In this document: positions 44,466 through 51,634 of the stretch, one piece after another
How the letters are laid out: each line of letters starts with the position of its first letter
Position numbering within the stretch: the stretch's first letter is position 1
Assembly: GCA_963836355.1 (NCBI GenBank)
Contig: CAWIJO010000002.1
Span: 186,001-250,000 of the forward strand
Source of the DNA: Palsa-506 sp963836355
GTDB taxonomy: Bacteria; Actinomycetota; Actinomycetes; Streptosporangiales; Streptosporangiaceae
DNA: 64,000 nucleotides
Direction of reading: 5' to 3'
Position numbers and translations under genes: made by a program
The notes under the pieces: model-generated
Databases searched by the model: none
What the model was told of the DNA's origin: nothing
Seen by the model: the letters and a program-made list of their open reading frames with translations, nothing else

Positions 44466-45218
44466 ATGTACAGTTCCCTCGGCGGAAGGCGTAATTCATC
44501 AGGTACCAGTATCAAGACGCGTATCGAAGCGGACTTTGACTTGAGCCTGGAGAGCATCCGTTATCAGGCTATTCGCATCGTTCCGGACCGCACTGAGGAA
44601 AGTATCGCCAACGGCTATCCGGACGAGTTCCGCGTGATCCCCGATGACGAGACTGTGATCGAGCTGACTAATGCGTTGAGCGAACAGGAATATTACGTGA
44701 AGCGCGTAATCGAGAATCCACCACGGAGCGGCGGGCGGGCCAGCCTCGTCCACCGATACTGGGATATCGCGGGCAGGCGCTACGAGGGCGTGTACCCCGT
44801 CGATTTCCATATGGTTCTGACCGGCGAGGAAGTCCATCGTGGCGACATCCGCCCAGAGGATGGTAAGACCAAGGTCCGCATCACGGTTAAAGGTGCATAC
44901 CTAGATGACGAGATGCGCAAGGGCGTCGAGCAGCAATGGAAGGAACTCTGTGCGCTAACGGCGGACACGCTGCAACATCAGGAGCAGGAGCTCTCGGGAC
45001 GACCGGCGACCCGGCATCCTCCTCCTGCTTCTGACGGTGAAGCACCGCAGGATCCCGCGGCATCCTGGCCGCCCGATCCGGGTGGCGCAGCACCGTCAAA
45101 TCCCGGGCTACTGCGGCGCCTGGGCAAGCTTGATGAGGCTCTCTTAGATGGAAGAATCTCGCCTGAGCAGTACCGGGAGATGCGAGAGCGGGCTGAGCGA
45201 GAGTTCGGCGGCTGCTGA
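44466..45218 (+). CDS. Protein C of the CHAT cassette: 3' part of gene B with SHOCT-like tail
   Basis: 250 residues from ATG 44466, which has GAGGGAG 5 bases upstream; the frame is open back to the IS end. It reads TSIKTRIEADFDLSLESIRY, ETVIELTNALSEQEYYVKRV, RYWDIAGRRYEGVYPVDFHM and KVRITVKGAYLDDEM, then a Pro-rich linker and PGLLRRLGKLDEALLDGRIS followed by PEQYREMRERAEREF, a SHOCT-type helical tail. The frame is continuous with gene B across the excised IS, so this is probably the C-terminal half of one protein. Whether it is now made separately depends on the internal ribosome site. Confidence 0.7.
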   Translation: MYSSLGGRRNSSGTSIKTRIEADFDLSLESIRYQAIRIVPDRTEESIANGYPDEFRVIPDDETVIELTNALSEQEYYVKRVIENPPRSGGRASLVHRYWDIAGRRYEGVYPVDFHMVLTGEEVHRGDIRPEDGKTKVRITVKGAYLDDEMRKGVEQQWKELCALTADTLQHQEQELSGRPATRHPPPASDGEAPQDPAASWPPDPGGAAPSNPGLLRRLGKLDEALLDGRISPEQYREMRERAEREFGGC

Positions 45219-45244
45219 GCCGCAACGGTCGGTCAGGAGGCGCG

Positions 45245-45472
45245 ATGTCCTGGGAATGCGCAGTGTGCAACACCAGAGAAGACCAGCACAACCGGATCGA
45301 TGCCGTCTGCCATCACTGCGGCAAGCCGCTTTGCCGCGGAGATCGGATGGAAATTGCCGATTACATGTTCACTAACGCACCCGGCCGGATCGGCCAGGCA
45401 GCCTGGCACTGCAAGCAGTGCAAGGATGAGCATCATCGAACAGACGTCCCGCTGGGCGAGGAAAGCCAGTGA
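45245..45472 (+). CDS. Small zinc-ribbon protein D of the CHAT cassette
   Basis: 75 residues from ATG 45245, with GGTCAGGAGG upstream. Cys and His pairs are WECAVCNTRED, VCHHCGKPLCRGDR, AWHCKQCKDEHH, a two-zinc B-box-like ribbon. The CHHCGKPLC core closely follows CHHCWRPGC of protein B. The stop overlaps the CHAT gene start (GTGA), so production of the two is coupled. Probably a binding partner or regulator of the CHAT protein; inference from position. Confidence 0.75.
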   Translation: MSWECAVCNTREDQHNRIDAVCHHCGKPLCRGDRMEIADYMFTNAPGRIGQAAWHCKQCKDEHHRTDVPLGEESQ

Positions 45473-46746
45473 TCGAGGTCAGGGTGTCGCCGACCCGGAT
45501 CCCGGCGATGGAGGCTACTGAGCTGGAGATCTGCCTGACTAACACCGGTCATGGCGCCTGCACCAGCCTCGTTTTCAGGATCAGGCTTCCTGCCGGCATC
45601 CTGCGGCTGCGTGGCCGCGAGAGGATCGAGATGGACAGCCTCGGCCCGGGGCGATCCGTCACCTTGCCGCTGCGCATTCGTGCCGAAAATGTCGGCCGCT
45701 ACGAACTGACCAGCGCAAACTTCTCTTATCGGGATCACCGGGGTCAGCCACATCGGGAAAGGGGCTTTGCCGCCACTATCACCGTGGACCCGGAGCGGGA
45801 TCCGCCGCCCGAGCCGCAGGTGAAGGTCGAGCTGCAGACTGCGGAACTGCCCTGCGGTGAGTTCGCCAATCTGCGCGGAAGGATCGTCAACTCCGGGCCG
45901 ATCAGCATCTCCGACCTGGCGTGCAGCCTGTCCGGACAGGTGGTCGTGGACCAGCATGGTGTTCCGGCCCGGCTGGAGGAACTGCCGACCGGGGGGTCCG
46001 CGGACGTGTCGTTCTTTGTGTACGCGCCGCTCGCCGGTGCACATGTTCCGGTGCACTTTGACCTCGCATATAGCAACCAGTCCCGCCGCTATCATTTGGC
46101 GACTACGCACAGCGTCAAGGTAATCCGTGGCCCGGTGCCGTCACCCCCGGCCGCGCCAGGCACCATGCGGCCCACAGTGAAGATCCTCTTCCTGGGGGCC
46201 AATCCGCTCGATACGCGACCGCTGCGACTCGATGAGGAAATGCGCGAGATCCAGCGCACCATCCAGGCAGGCAGGGAGCGGGACAATCTTGAGTTCCATA
46301 GCCGGGCCGCGGTACGCCCGTCGGATATCAGTCAGGCCCTGCTCGATATCGAGCCCCGCGTCGTCCATTTCGCCGGGCACGGAGGGGGTGCAGACGGAAG
46401 CTTCGCGGCCGAAGACGAGTATGGAAACGCCCATGTCATACCCGTGGCTGGGCTGGTACGGGTGTTCCAATCGGCAGGCCGGAATGTAGAGTGCGTTCTC
46501 GTCAATGCATGCAGTACGGAGTCACTCGCTCGCGCTATGACGGCGGTAGCATCCTATGTAATCGGCATGCGACATCCCGTGGGCGACCGCTCAGCGATCA
46601 GATTCAGCGTTGGCTTTTATCAGGCCCTAGCCGCAGGAAGGCCAGTGGAAGAGGCGTTTGACCTTGGCGTTGGCCAGCTCATGATGATGCCTGAGGGCAC
46701 TGACCAGCTGGCGCCCGTGCTTTTTCACCATGGAACCGAAGGATGA
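45469..46746 (+). CDS. CHAT-domain (caspase-like) protease with two Ig-like domains
   Basis: 425 residues from GTG 45469. Residues 1-110 and 115-220 are two beta-sandwich domains of CARDB/Ig-like type (ATELEICLTNTGHGA ... LPLRIRAENVGRYEL; ANLRGRIVNSGPISISDLAC). After a Pro linker, residues 236-420 are a CHAT domain: VKILFLGANPLDTRPLRLDE, PRVVHFAGHGGGADGSF with catalytic His304, and VECVLVNACSTESLARAM with Cys348, then VIGMRHPVGD and FYQALAAGRPVEEAFDLG. His and Cys are both intact. CHAT proteases are caspase relatives that act as proteolytic effectors in bacterial conflict and immune systems. No signal peptide, so cytoplasmic. Confidence 0.88.
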   Translation: MIEVRVSPTRIPAMEATELEICLTNTGHGACTSLVFRIRLPAGILRLRGRERIEMDSLGPGRSVTLPLRIRAENVGRYELTSANFSYRDHRGQPHRERGFAATITVDPERDPPPEPQVKVELQTAELPCGEFANLRGRIVNSGPISISDLACSLSGQVVVDQHGVPARLEELPTGGSADVSFFVYAPLAGAHVPVHFDLAYSNQSRRYHLATTHSVKVIRGPVPSPPAAPGTMRPTVKILFLGANPLDTRPLRLDEEMREIQRTIQAGRERDNLEFHSRAAVRPSDISQALLDIEPRVVHFAGHGGGADGSFAAEDEYGNAHVIPVAGLVRVFQSAGRNVECVLVNACSTESLARAMTAVASYVIGMRHPVGDRSAIRFSVGFYQALAAGRPVEEAFDLGVGQLMMMPEGTDQLAPVLFHHGTEG

Positions 46747-47148
46747 TCGCCAAGTTGGCCGCGGATCGTTTGGGCCGGAGGGTCCTCGCTTGCGGTCCCG
46801 TCCGGCCGACGAGCTCGGCGGGCTGCGGCGTAGCGCATGAGTCCAGCTCGCAGGCTCCCAGGGACGCCGTGATCTCGCGGACGCGCCAGCCGGGCAATCA
46901 CTCGGATCCCGCATGCCTCAGCGCCTGGTCTCCGCTCCCATTAGCAGCTGCCAATGCCACTCATCCAGATTCGGAAAGATCTTCTGGAACACCGCAATCT
47001 TGGCGAGAGATGTTGCGGACAAGATCATTAAAGAGCATATTTAGAGCCGACGGCCACCACCATCGGCCGACGCCAGGCCCCGACCAGCTGGAGAACGTGC
47101 AGGTCAACACAGCGCCATGCCAGCTTTCTCTGACACGAAGAACCGCGT
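46747..47148. other. Non-coding gap between CHAT gene and integrase
   Basis: About 400 bases, convergent gene ends on both sides. Frames are weak. No xis-like gene, terminator or repeat was recognised. Confidence 0.4.
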
Positions 47149-48315
47149 TTAGCTTGTGAATACCTTGTCCATCAGTTCGGCGCCCGTAGTGATCACCGGG
47201 CGCAGCTCGCGCCGGTAGACCAGCTCGGTCGTGCTGGTCTGCTTGTGGCCGGCCAGCCGGGCGATCTCCTCTACCGGCATGCCGCCCTGGGACATGATGC
47301 TGACGAAGGTGTGCCGCAGTTCCCTGGGCACCCAGTATGTGCCGAGTCCGGCCGCCTTGCAGATCAGCCGGAACTCGCGCCTGATGTTGCGCTGGTCCAG
47401 CATCTCCCCGGCGGCCGTGGTGAACACCAGGTCCTCGTCGTGCCACAGCTCCCCGGCCTTGAGCCGGTCCGCGGCCTGGATGGCCTTACGCGCCGTTAGC
47501 GCCTCGATCGCGATCCGCGCCAGCTTCAGCGTCCGCCGCGACCGCGCCGTCTTGGTATCCCCGCCCGCCCGGTCCGACCGCCACACCGACACCGTCCCGG
47601 CCGCCAGGTCCACCAGATCCCACCGCAGCGCCCTGGCCTCCTCCGGCCGGATTCCGGTAGTCAGCAACAGCACCACGTAGGCATGCAGCCGGTACGGCCC
47701 GCGCCGCTTCCGCATGCCGTTGGCCCGCAGCACGCCCGCGGCCGCTTTGATCAGCGCCTGCGCCTGCTCCGTGGTCAGCGCCTTCGACGGCCTGCCCTCC
47801 TGCCCGGCCGGCGTCTTCACCAGCGCCGCGACATTGCGCGCGACGATGTCGTCGGCCTGGGCCTGCCGGATCGCCCGCACCAGGCAGTTGCGCGCGATCT
47901 GCAGCGACCGGGTCGACAGCTCGCCGCTCAGCCCGTTCAGCGCCGTCCGGACCTCGGCCGCGGTGAGCTTGCGCAGCTGCCAGGCCCCGATCTTGTCGGT
48001 CAGCGGCTTCACCCCGTCGCGGTAGAGCGTCAGAGTCCGCTCCGATCGTCCCGATAATCCCTCGGCCAGCCAGTCGTCCACCGCCGCCTGGACCGTGTAG
48101 CTGGCCGGCGCGCGGACGCCCGCCGTGATGTCGGAACGCAGCGTCTTGAGCTTCACCCGCACGTCCTGCTTGGTCTTGCCGTAGACCTTGCGGCGGACCC
48201 GCGTCCCGTCGCCAGCATGGCCGAGCGAGACCGCACCGACATACCGGTTCTTCTCGGCGTCGAAGTAGATCGAGTCCTCGCCGTGCCCGCGACGGGCGGT
48301 TCTGACGGAAACCAT
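47149..48315 (-). CDS. Tyrosine integrase of the element in tRNA-Val
   Basis: 388 residues. N-terminal Arm-type DNA-binding region (GEDSIYFDAEKNRYVGAVSL), core-binding domain (ASYTVQAAVDDWLAEGLSGR) and a catalytic domain with Arg223 (TTGIRPEEARALRWD), Lys near 255 (TKTARSRR), the box RELRHTF with Arg334, His357 in LAGHKQTS and Tyr367 (ELVYRRE). The usual first His of box II is Arg331 here. The gene starts 80 bases from the 3' end of tRNA-Val and points away from it, the classic arrangement at an attachment site. No separate excisionase is adjacent. Confidence 0.92.
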   Translation of the reverse strand: MVSVRTARRGHGEDSIYFDAEKNRYVGAVSLGHAGDGTRVRRKVYGKTKQDVRVKLKTLRSDITAGVRAPASYTVQAAVDDWLAEGLSGRSERTLTLYRDGVKPLTDKIGAWQLRKLTAAEVRTALNGLSGELSTRSLQIARNCLVRAIRQAQADDIVARNVAALVKTPAGQEGRPSKALTTEQAQALIKAAAGVLRANGMRKRRGPYRLHAYVVLLLTTGIRPEEARALRWDLVDLAAGTVSVWRSDRAGGDTKTARSRRTLKLARIAIEALTARKAIQAADRLKAGELWHDEDLVFTTAAGEMLDQRNIRREFRLICKAAGLGTYWVPRELRHTFVSIMSQGGMPVEEIARLAGHKQTSTTELVYRRELRPVITTGAELMDKVFTS

Positions 48316-48395
48316 GACAAGAGCCTAACTCGTTTGGCTCCCTGTTTGGCTCCCCCACACTCTCAGACCATGATCAAAAACTGCGTTTTGGCTGG

Positions 48396-48467
48396 TGGGC
48401 GCAACTGGGATCGAACCAGTGACCCCTCGCTTGTAAGGCGAGTGCTCTACCGCTGAGCTATGCACCC
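48396..48467 (-). tRNA. tRNA-Val (anticodon UAC)
   Basis: The minus strand folds as a 72-nt tRNA: acceptor GGGTGCA pairs with TGCGCCC, D-arm GCTCAGCGGTAGAGC, anticodon arm CTCGC-CTTACAA-GCGAG with anticodon TAC, and T-arm CTGGTTCGATCCCAG. The discriminator is A and CCA is not encoded. Its 3' end faces the integrase, so the 3' part is the likely attachment site. Confidence 0.95.
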
Positions 48468-48611
48468 GTGCGAGTCACCCAGGCAGCAACTGGGTGACAA
48501 CCCGGGACAGCGTACCTCCTGGCGCCGCTGACGGGAGCCGCGCCCGCATCGGGTAATCAGCGCAAGCGCCATGCTGACCGTGGACCTGCAACAGCGGGCT
48601 GGTCCATAATA

Positions 48612-48649
48612 TTGCCTATGTCAACTATCTCGTTGCCTCAGACAACTAA
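48612..48649. promoter_or_regulatory. Direct repeat overlapping the MarR-GNAT start
   Basis: TTGCCTATGTCAACTA at 48612-48627 and TTGCCTCAGACAACTA at 48633-48648 differ only in the central four bases and lie 21 bases apart, about two helical turns. Each has TTG and CAA arms. They cover the start codon, as expected for an autoregulatory operator. Confidence 0.5.
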
Positions 48650-49574
48650 TCCTGGAGGAGCAGAGGACCGGATAGCGGTGGTCCGCGAGTTCAACAGGTT
48701 CTACACGAACGTCCTCGGGCTACTGCAGGAAGGCCTCCTGCAGACCCCTTACTCGCTCGCCGAGGCCCGGGTAATCTTCGAGCTCGCCGCGTCCGGCCAG
48801 GCGGACGCCACCGAGTTGCGCCGCTCACTCGACATCGACGCGGGCTACCTGAGCCGAGTCCTTGCCAGGCTCGAAACCACCGGCCTCATCTCGCGGCGGC
48901 AGTCCCCGGCGGACGGACGGCGTCAGGTGATCATGCTGACCGAGCCGGGCATGGCTGCCTTCCGGATGCTGGACGGCCGGTCATCCGGCCAGGTCGCAGA
49001 CCTGCTTGGCCAGATCGCCGATGCCGACCAGCGGCGGCTAACCAGCGCGATGGCCACCATGCGCGAGGTGCTGGAAGGCCGGCCGCGGCCTGCTGGCTAC
49101 GTGCTCAGGGCACCGCTGCCGGGTGATCTCGGCTGGGTCATCCGGCAGCACGGCGCGGTCTACGCCGACGAGTACCGCTGGGATGCATCCTTCGAGGCAC
49201 TGGTCGCCAGGGTGGTCGCCGACTACGCGGAGCGCCAAGACCCGCAGCGGGAGGCAGTCTGGATTGCCGAGGTGAACGGCGAGCCCGCCGGGTGCGTCTT
49301 CTGCGTGCGCAAGGGCGACACGACCGGGCAACTCCGGCTGCTGCTCGTCGATCCGGCCGCCCGTGGGCTCGGCATCGGCGCGCGCCTCGTCGATGAGTGC
49401 ATCTCCTTCGCCCGGCGCGCCGGGTACGACGATCTGGTCCTGTGGACCAACGACGTCCTGGCCGCCGCCAGGCGCGTCTACCAGAAGGCCGGCTTTGAGC
49501 TCGTGCACACCGAGCGCCATCACAGCTTCGGTCACGACCTGACCGGCCAGACCTGGCGGCTGGAGCTTCGCTGA
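48618..49574 (+). CDS. MarR-GNAT fusion protein
   Basis: 318 residues from ATG 48618; the start is uncertain because no good ribosome site precedes it. The first 140 residues are a MarR winged helix (VREFNRFYTNVLGLLQEGLL, SLAEARVIFELAASG, YLSRVLARLETTGLISRRQS, DGRRQVIMLTEPG). The rest is a GNAT acetyltransferase with the acetyl-CoA loop VDPAARGLGIGARLVDECIS and the end strand YQKAGFELVHTERHHSFGHD. The combination is common in actinomycetes; it may sense or modify a small molecule. First core-genome gene beside the tRNA. Confidence 0.88.
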   Translation: MSTISLPQTTNPGGAEDRIAVVREFNRFYTNVLGLLQEGLLQTPYSLAEARVIFELAASGQADATELRRSLDIDAGYLSRVLARLETTGLISRRQSPADGRRQVIMLTEPGMAAFRMLDGRSSGQVADLLGQIADADQRRLTSAMATMREVLEGRPRPAGYVLRAPLPGDLGWVIRQHGAVYADEYRWDASFEALVARVVADYAERQDPQREAVWIAEVNGEPAGCVFCVRKGDTTGQLRLLLVDPAARGLGIGARLVDECISFARRAGYDDLVLWTNDVLAAARRVYQKAGFELVHTERHHSFGHDLTGQTWRLELR

Positions 49575-49632
49575 AGCTGCCCGGCCGGCCACCCGGGCAG
49601 CCGTGGGTTAGCAACTAGTGATAAAACGGCCG

Positions 49633-50022
49633 CTAGCCGATCCCGGCGGTCCGCCGGGACGGGCCCAGGACCCGGGCCAGCGCCCGCTCCACGTCCTCGG
49701 CCAGCCCAGGGGCGCCGCCCGGGCCGGCCGCGAGATCAGCGCCCGGCGGGCTGGGGTGCCCGCCGCCGGTGCCGTTACCTGGGCCGAGGGCGTCCGCGGG
49801 CTGCCGGACATGCCCGCAGTCCTTGCACTCGATCTCGCCAAGCCGCCGGACCAGGTGCACGCCGGCGCACACCGCGCACCGGTCGAGCTCGCCCGCCCAG
49901 TCGAATGCCTCCTGGCAGGCCGGGCAGATGAGCACCTGGTGATCAGCGCGGACGCCGCGCTTCCATGGACTCTGCCCGCGGTCCGGGTCGACCTGCCGCG
50001 TGCCGCAGCGATAGCAGGGCAT
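49633..50022 (-). CDS. Zinc-ribbon hypothetical protein
   Basis: 129 residues. Four CxxC pairs: PCYRCGTRQVDPDR, LICPACQEAF, DRCAVCAGVHLVRRLG and IECKDCGHVRQ, giving two zinc ribbons, followed by a Pro/Gly linker and a short helix (LAEDVERALARVLG). Conserved-looking position beside the peroxiredoxin and DUF3052 genes suggests a real core gene. Function unknown. Confidence 0.65.
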   Translation of the reverse strand: MPCYRCGTRQVDPDRGQSPWKRGVRADHQVLICPACQEAFDWAGELDRCAVCAGVHLVRRLGEIECKDCGHVRQPADALGPGNGTGGGHPSPPGADLAAGPGGAPGLAEDVERALARVLGPSRRTAGIG

Positions 50023-50066
50023 CCAGGTTGTCCGATCTCTCGCCGTCTGGTATCGCGCTCGGGGCG

Positions 50067-50525
50067 TTACAGGCTAGCCAGCGCCTTTTGATAGTCGGCG
50101 ATGTCACGCGCCTGCGGAATGGGGTTCACGACCTTCCACCGAACCACGCCATCCTTGTCGATGATGAAGGTGCCGCGCGTGGCGATGCCCATATTCTCGT
50201 CGAATACCCCGTACAACCTGGCCGTGTCGCCGTGCGGCCAGAAGTCGGCCAGCAGCGAGAAGCCGAAGTGCTCGGCGTCGGACCAGGCGCGAAGCGAGTA
50301 CCTGGAATCCACCGAGACGGTAAGCAGTTCGACGTCATCCCGCGACGCCTCGGGAAATTCATCGCGCATGGCGGCCAGTTCCCCGGAGCAGACCCCGCTG
50401 AAGGCGAGCGGGTAGAACACGAGCACCACGTTCTTCTTGCCGCGGAAGCCAGACAGCCGCACCGGCGTGCCGTGCTGATCCTTTAGCTCGAAGTCCGGGG
50501 CCTGCTGGCCGACCTCAACCGCCAT
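50067..50525 (-). CDS. Peroxiredoxin, AhpE/Bcp-like
   Basis: 152 residues. MAVEVGQQAPDFELKDQHGT, VVLVFYPLAFSGVCSGELAA with peroxidatic Cys46, VELLTVSVDSRYSLRAW and RGTFIIDKDGVVRWKVVNP are thioredoxin-fold peroxiredoxin features. A single Cys is visible in the active region, as in one-cysteine AhpE types. It reduces peroxides in the cytoplasm, probably with mycothiol-linked partners in actinomycetes. Neighbouring DUF3052 and aceE are usual company. Confidence 0.92.
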   Translation of the reverse strand: MAVEVGQQAPDFELKDQHGTPVRLSGFRGKKNVVLVFYPLAFSGVCSGELAAMRDEFPEASRDDVELLTVSVDSRYSLRAWSDAEHFGFSLLADFWPHGDTARLYGVFDENMGIATRGTFIIDKDGVVRWKVVNPIPQARDIADYQKALASL

Positions 50526-50693
50526 CGCCTAGATCCTTTCCGCAAGGGATCCCATCCGGGACGCATTAAGTGTGCCACCTGATAGCGACATGTTGCCCAC
50601 GGCTGCGCGGCGCCGCAGGCAACAACCCTGCAACGCTGCGTGGCTGCCGGCCTGGCTAACTGACGGCGCGGCAAGCAGGCTGGCGAACGGCGG

Positions 50694-51122
50694 TCAGCGG
50701 CGGGCCTTCGGCGCGACCAGGCGGGTGCCCGACCAATCGCGCGCCGCGCTGACGCTCGAGGTCTGCGACAGCCCTGCGGTCGGCGCGGCCTCCCCGATCT
50801 CGCTCGGCTCCACATGGCCCTCCCGGCCCGCCTTGGGCGTGAGCAGCCAGATGTAGCCGCCGTCGGCGAGGGGCGTCAGCGCATCCACGAGGGCGTCGAC
50901 GAGATCGCCGTCGCTATCCCGCCACCACAGCAGGACCACGTCCACGACATCGTCATAATCCTCGTCGACGAGTTCGACGTCTTTCCCCCCGGCGATAGCG
51001 TCGCGCAACTCCTCGTCGCAGTCGTCGTCGTAGCCAATCTCCTGCACCACCTGGCCCGGCTTGATTCCGAGCCGTCCGGCCAGGTCGCGATGATCTTGCG
51101 CCTGGCCCGCGGTCGCGCTCAC
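50694..51122 (-). CDS. DUF3052 family protein
   Basis: 142 residues from GTG 51122, with GGGAGGG upstream. AGRLGIKPGQVVQEIGYDDD, CDEELRDAIAGGKDVELVDE, VDVVLLWWRDSDGDLVDALV and LTPLADGGYIWLLTPKAGRE are the DUF3052 pattern found in nearly all actinomycetes. The protein is acidic and cytoplasmic, of unknown role, and is usually next to aceE, which it faces divergently here. Confidence 0.9.
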   Translation of the reverse strand: MSATAGQAQDHRDLAGRLGIKPGQVVQEIGYDDDCDEELRDAIAGGKDVELVDEDYDDVVDVVLLWWRDSDGDLVDALVDALTPLADGGYIWLLTPKAGREGHVEPSEIGEAAPTAGLSQTSSVSAARDWSGTRLVAPKARR

Positions 51123-51634
51123 TAACGCCCTCCCTGAATCCTTTCCCGCGGCCCGCCGGCGGCTGGCCGCCGGCCCCGGCGCGAGCCTGGAGCGCGGGCC
51201 AGACGCGGCGTTTGCGGCATCGGCACTTCTTGATGGGACAGTCCACACTGGGTAAGCGCGGTGCGCAAGTCACAATTCGTGCAGAGTTCGAAAACAGGGG
51301 TCATGATTTGAACTACGCCCCGTGCCGCCGGGCCGGTCGGGCCGTGCCGCCGGGCCGGCGCCGCACCCGGGCTGGCGCGGCAGAACAAGCCCTAATTATC
51401 CTTGTACCTGCCCGAATCACCCAGTTCGGCTCTCCGTTCCCGACGCATAATCACACCAGGTGCTGGTTCAGTCACGCCACGTTGGTTACTGACCGGTAGA
51501 GGTGCGCCGGCGGCCAACGAGTACGAGGATTGGTCTGGACAACTGCGATCGCGCAGACCGGCGGTGAACTGCCATCACCGCACCACGAGTTCGGTGACCG
51601 GAAGCCCGGCCACCGTGGAAGGCGAGGACACACC
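51123..51634. promoter_or_regulatory. Divergent DUF3052/aceE intergenic region
   Basis: About 510 bases without a supportable gene; contains promoters for both genes. AT-richer sequence at 51390-51450 is the likeliest promoter area. No operator recognised. Confidence 0.4.

Larger units (their letters stand above)
20130..48395. mobile_element. Putative integrative mobilizable element at tRNA-Val (left end undefined)
   Basis: The right boundary is supported: a tyrosine integrase (47149-48315) faces the 3' end of tRNA-Val at 48396. Leftward lie a MobF relaxase, phage/ICE-like small genes, defence-type genes and an unrecognised CHAT cassette, all accessory in character. The left boundary is a guess placed at the serine-recombinase relic, because I could not find a second copy of the tRNA 3' end in the window. 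The segment may be a composite of several insertions. Confidence 0.4.

Noticed and set aside
46743..47159. 138-codon rightward frame after the CHAT gene
   Set aside because: Composition random, no start signal; antisense to nothing known but not supportable.
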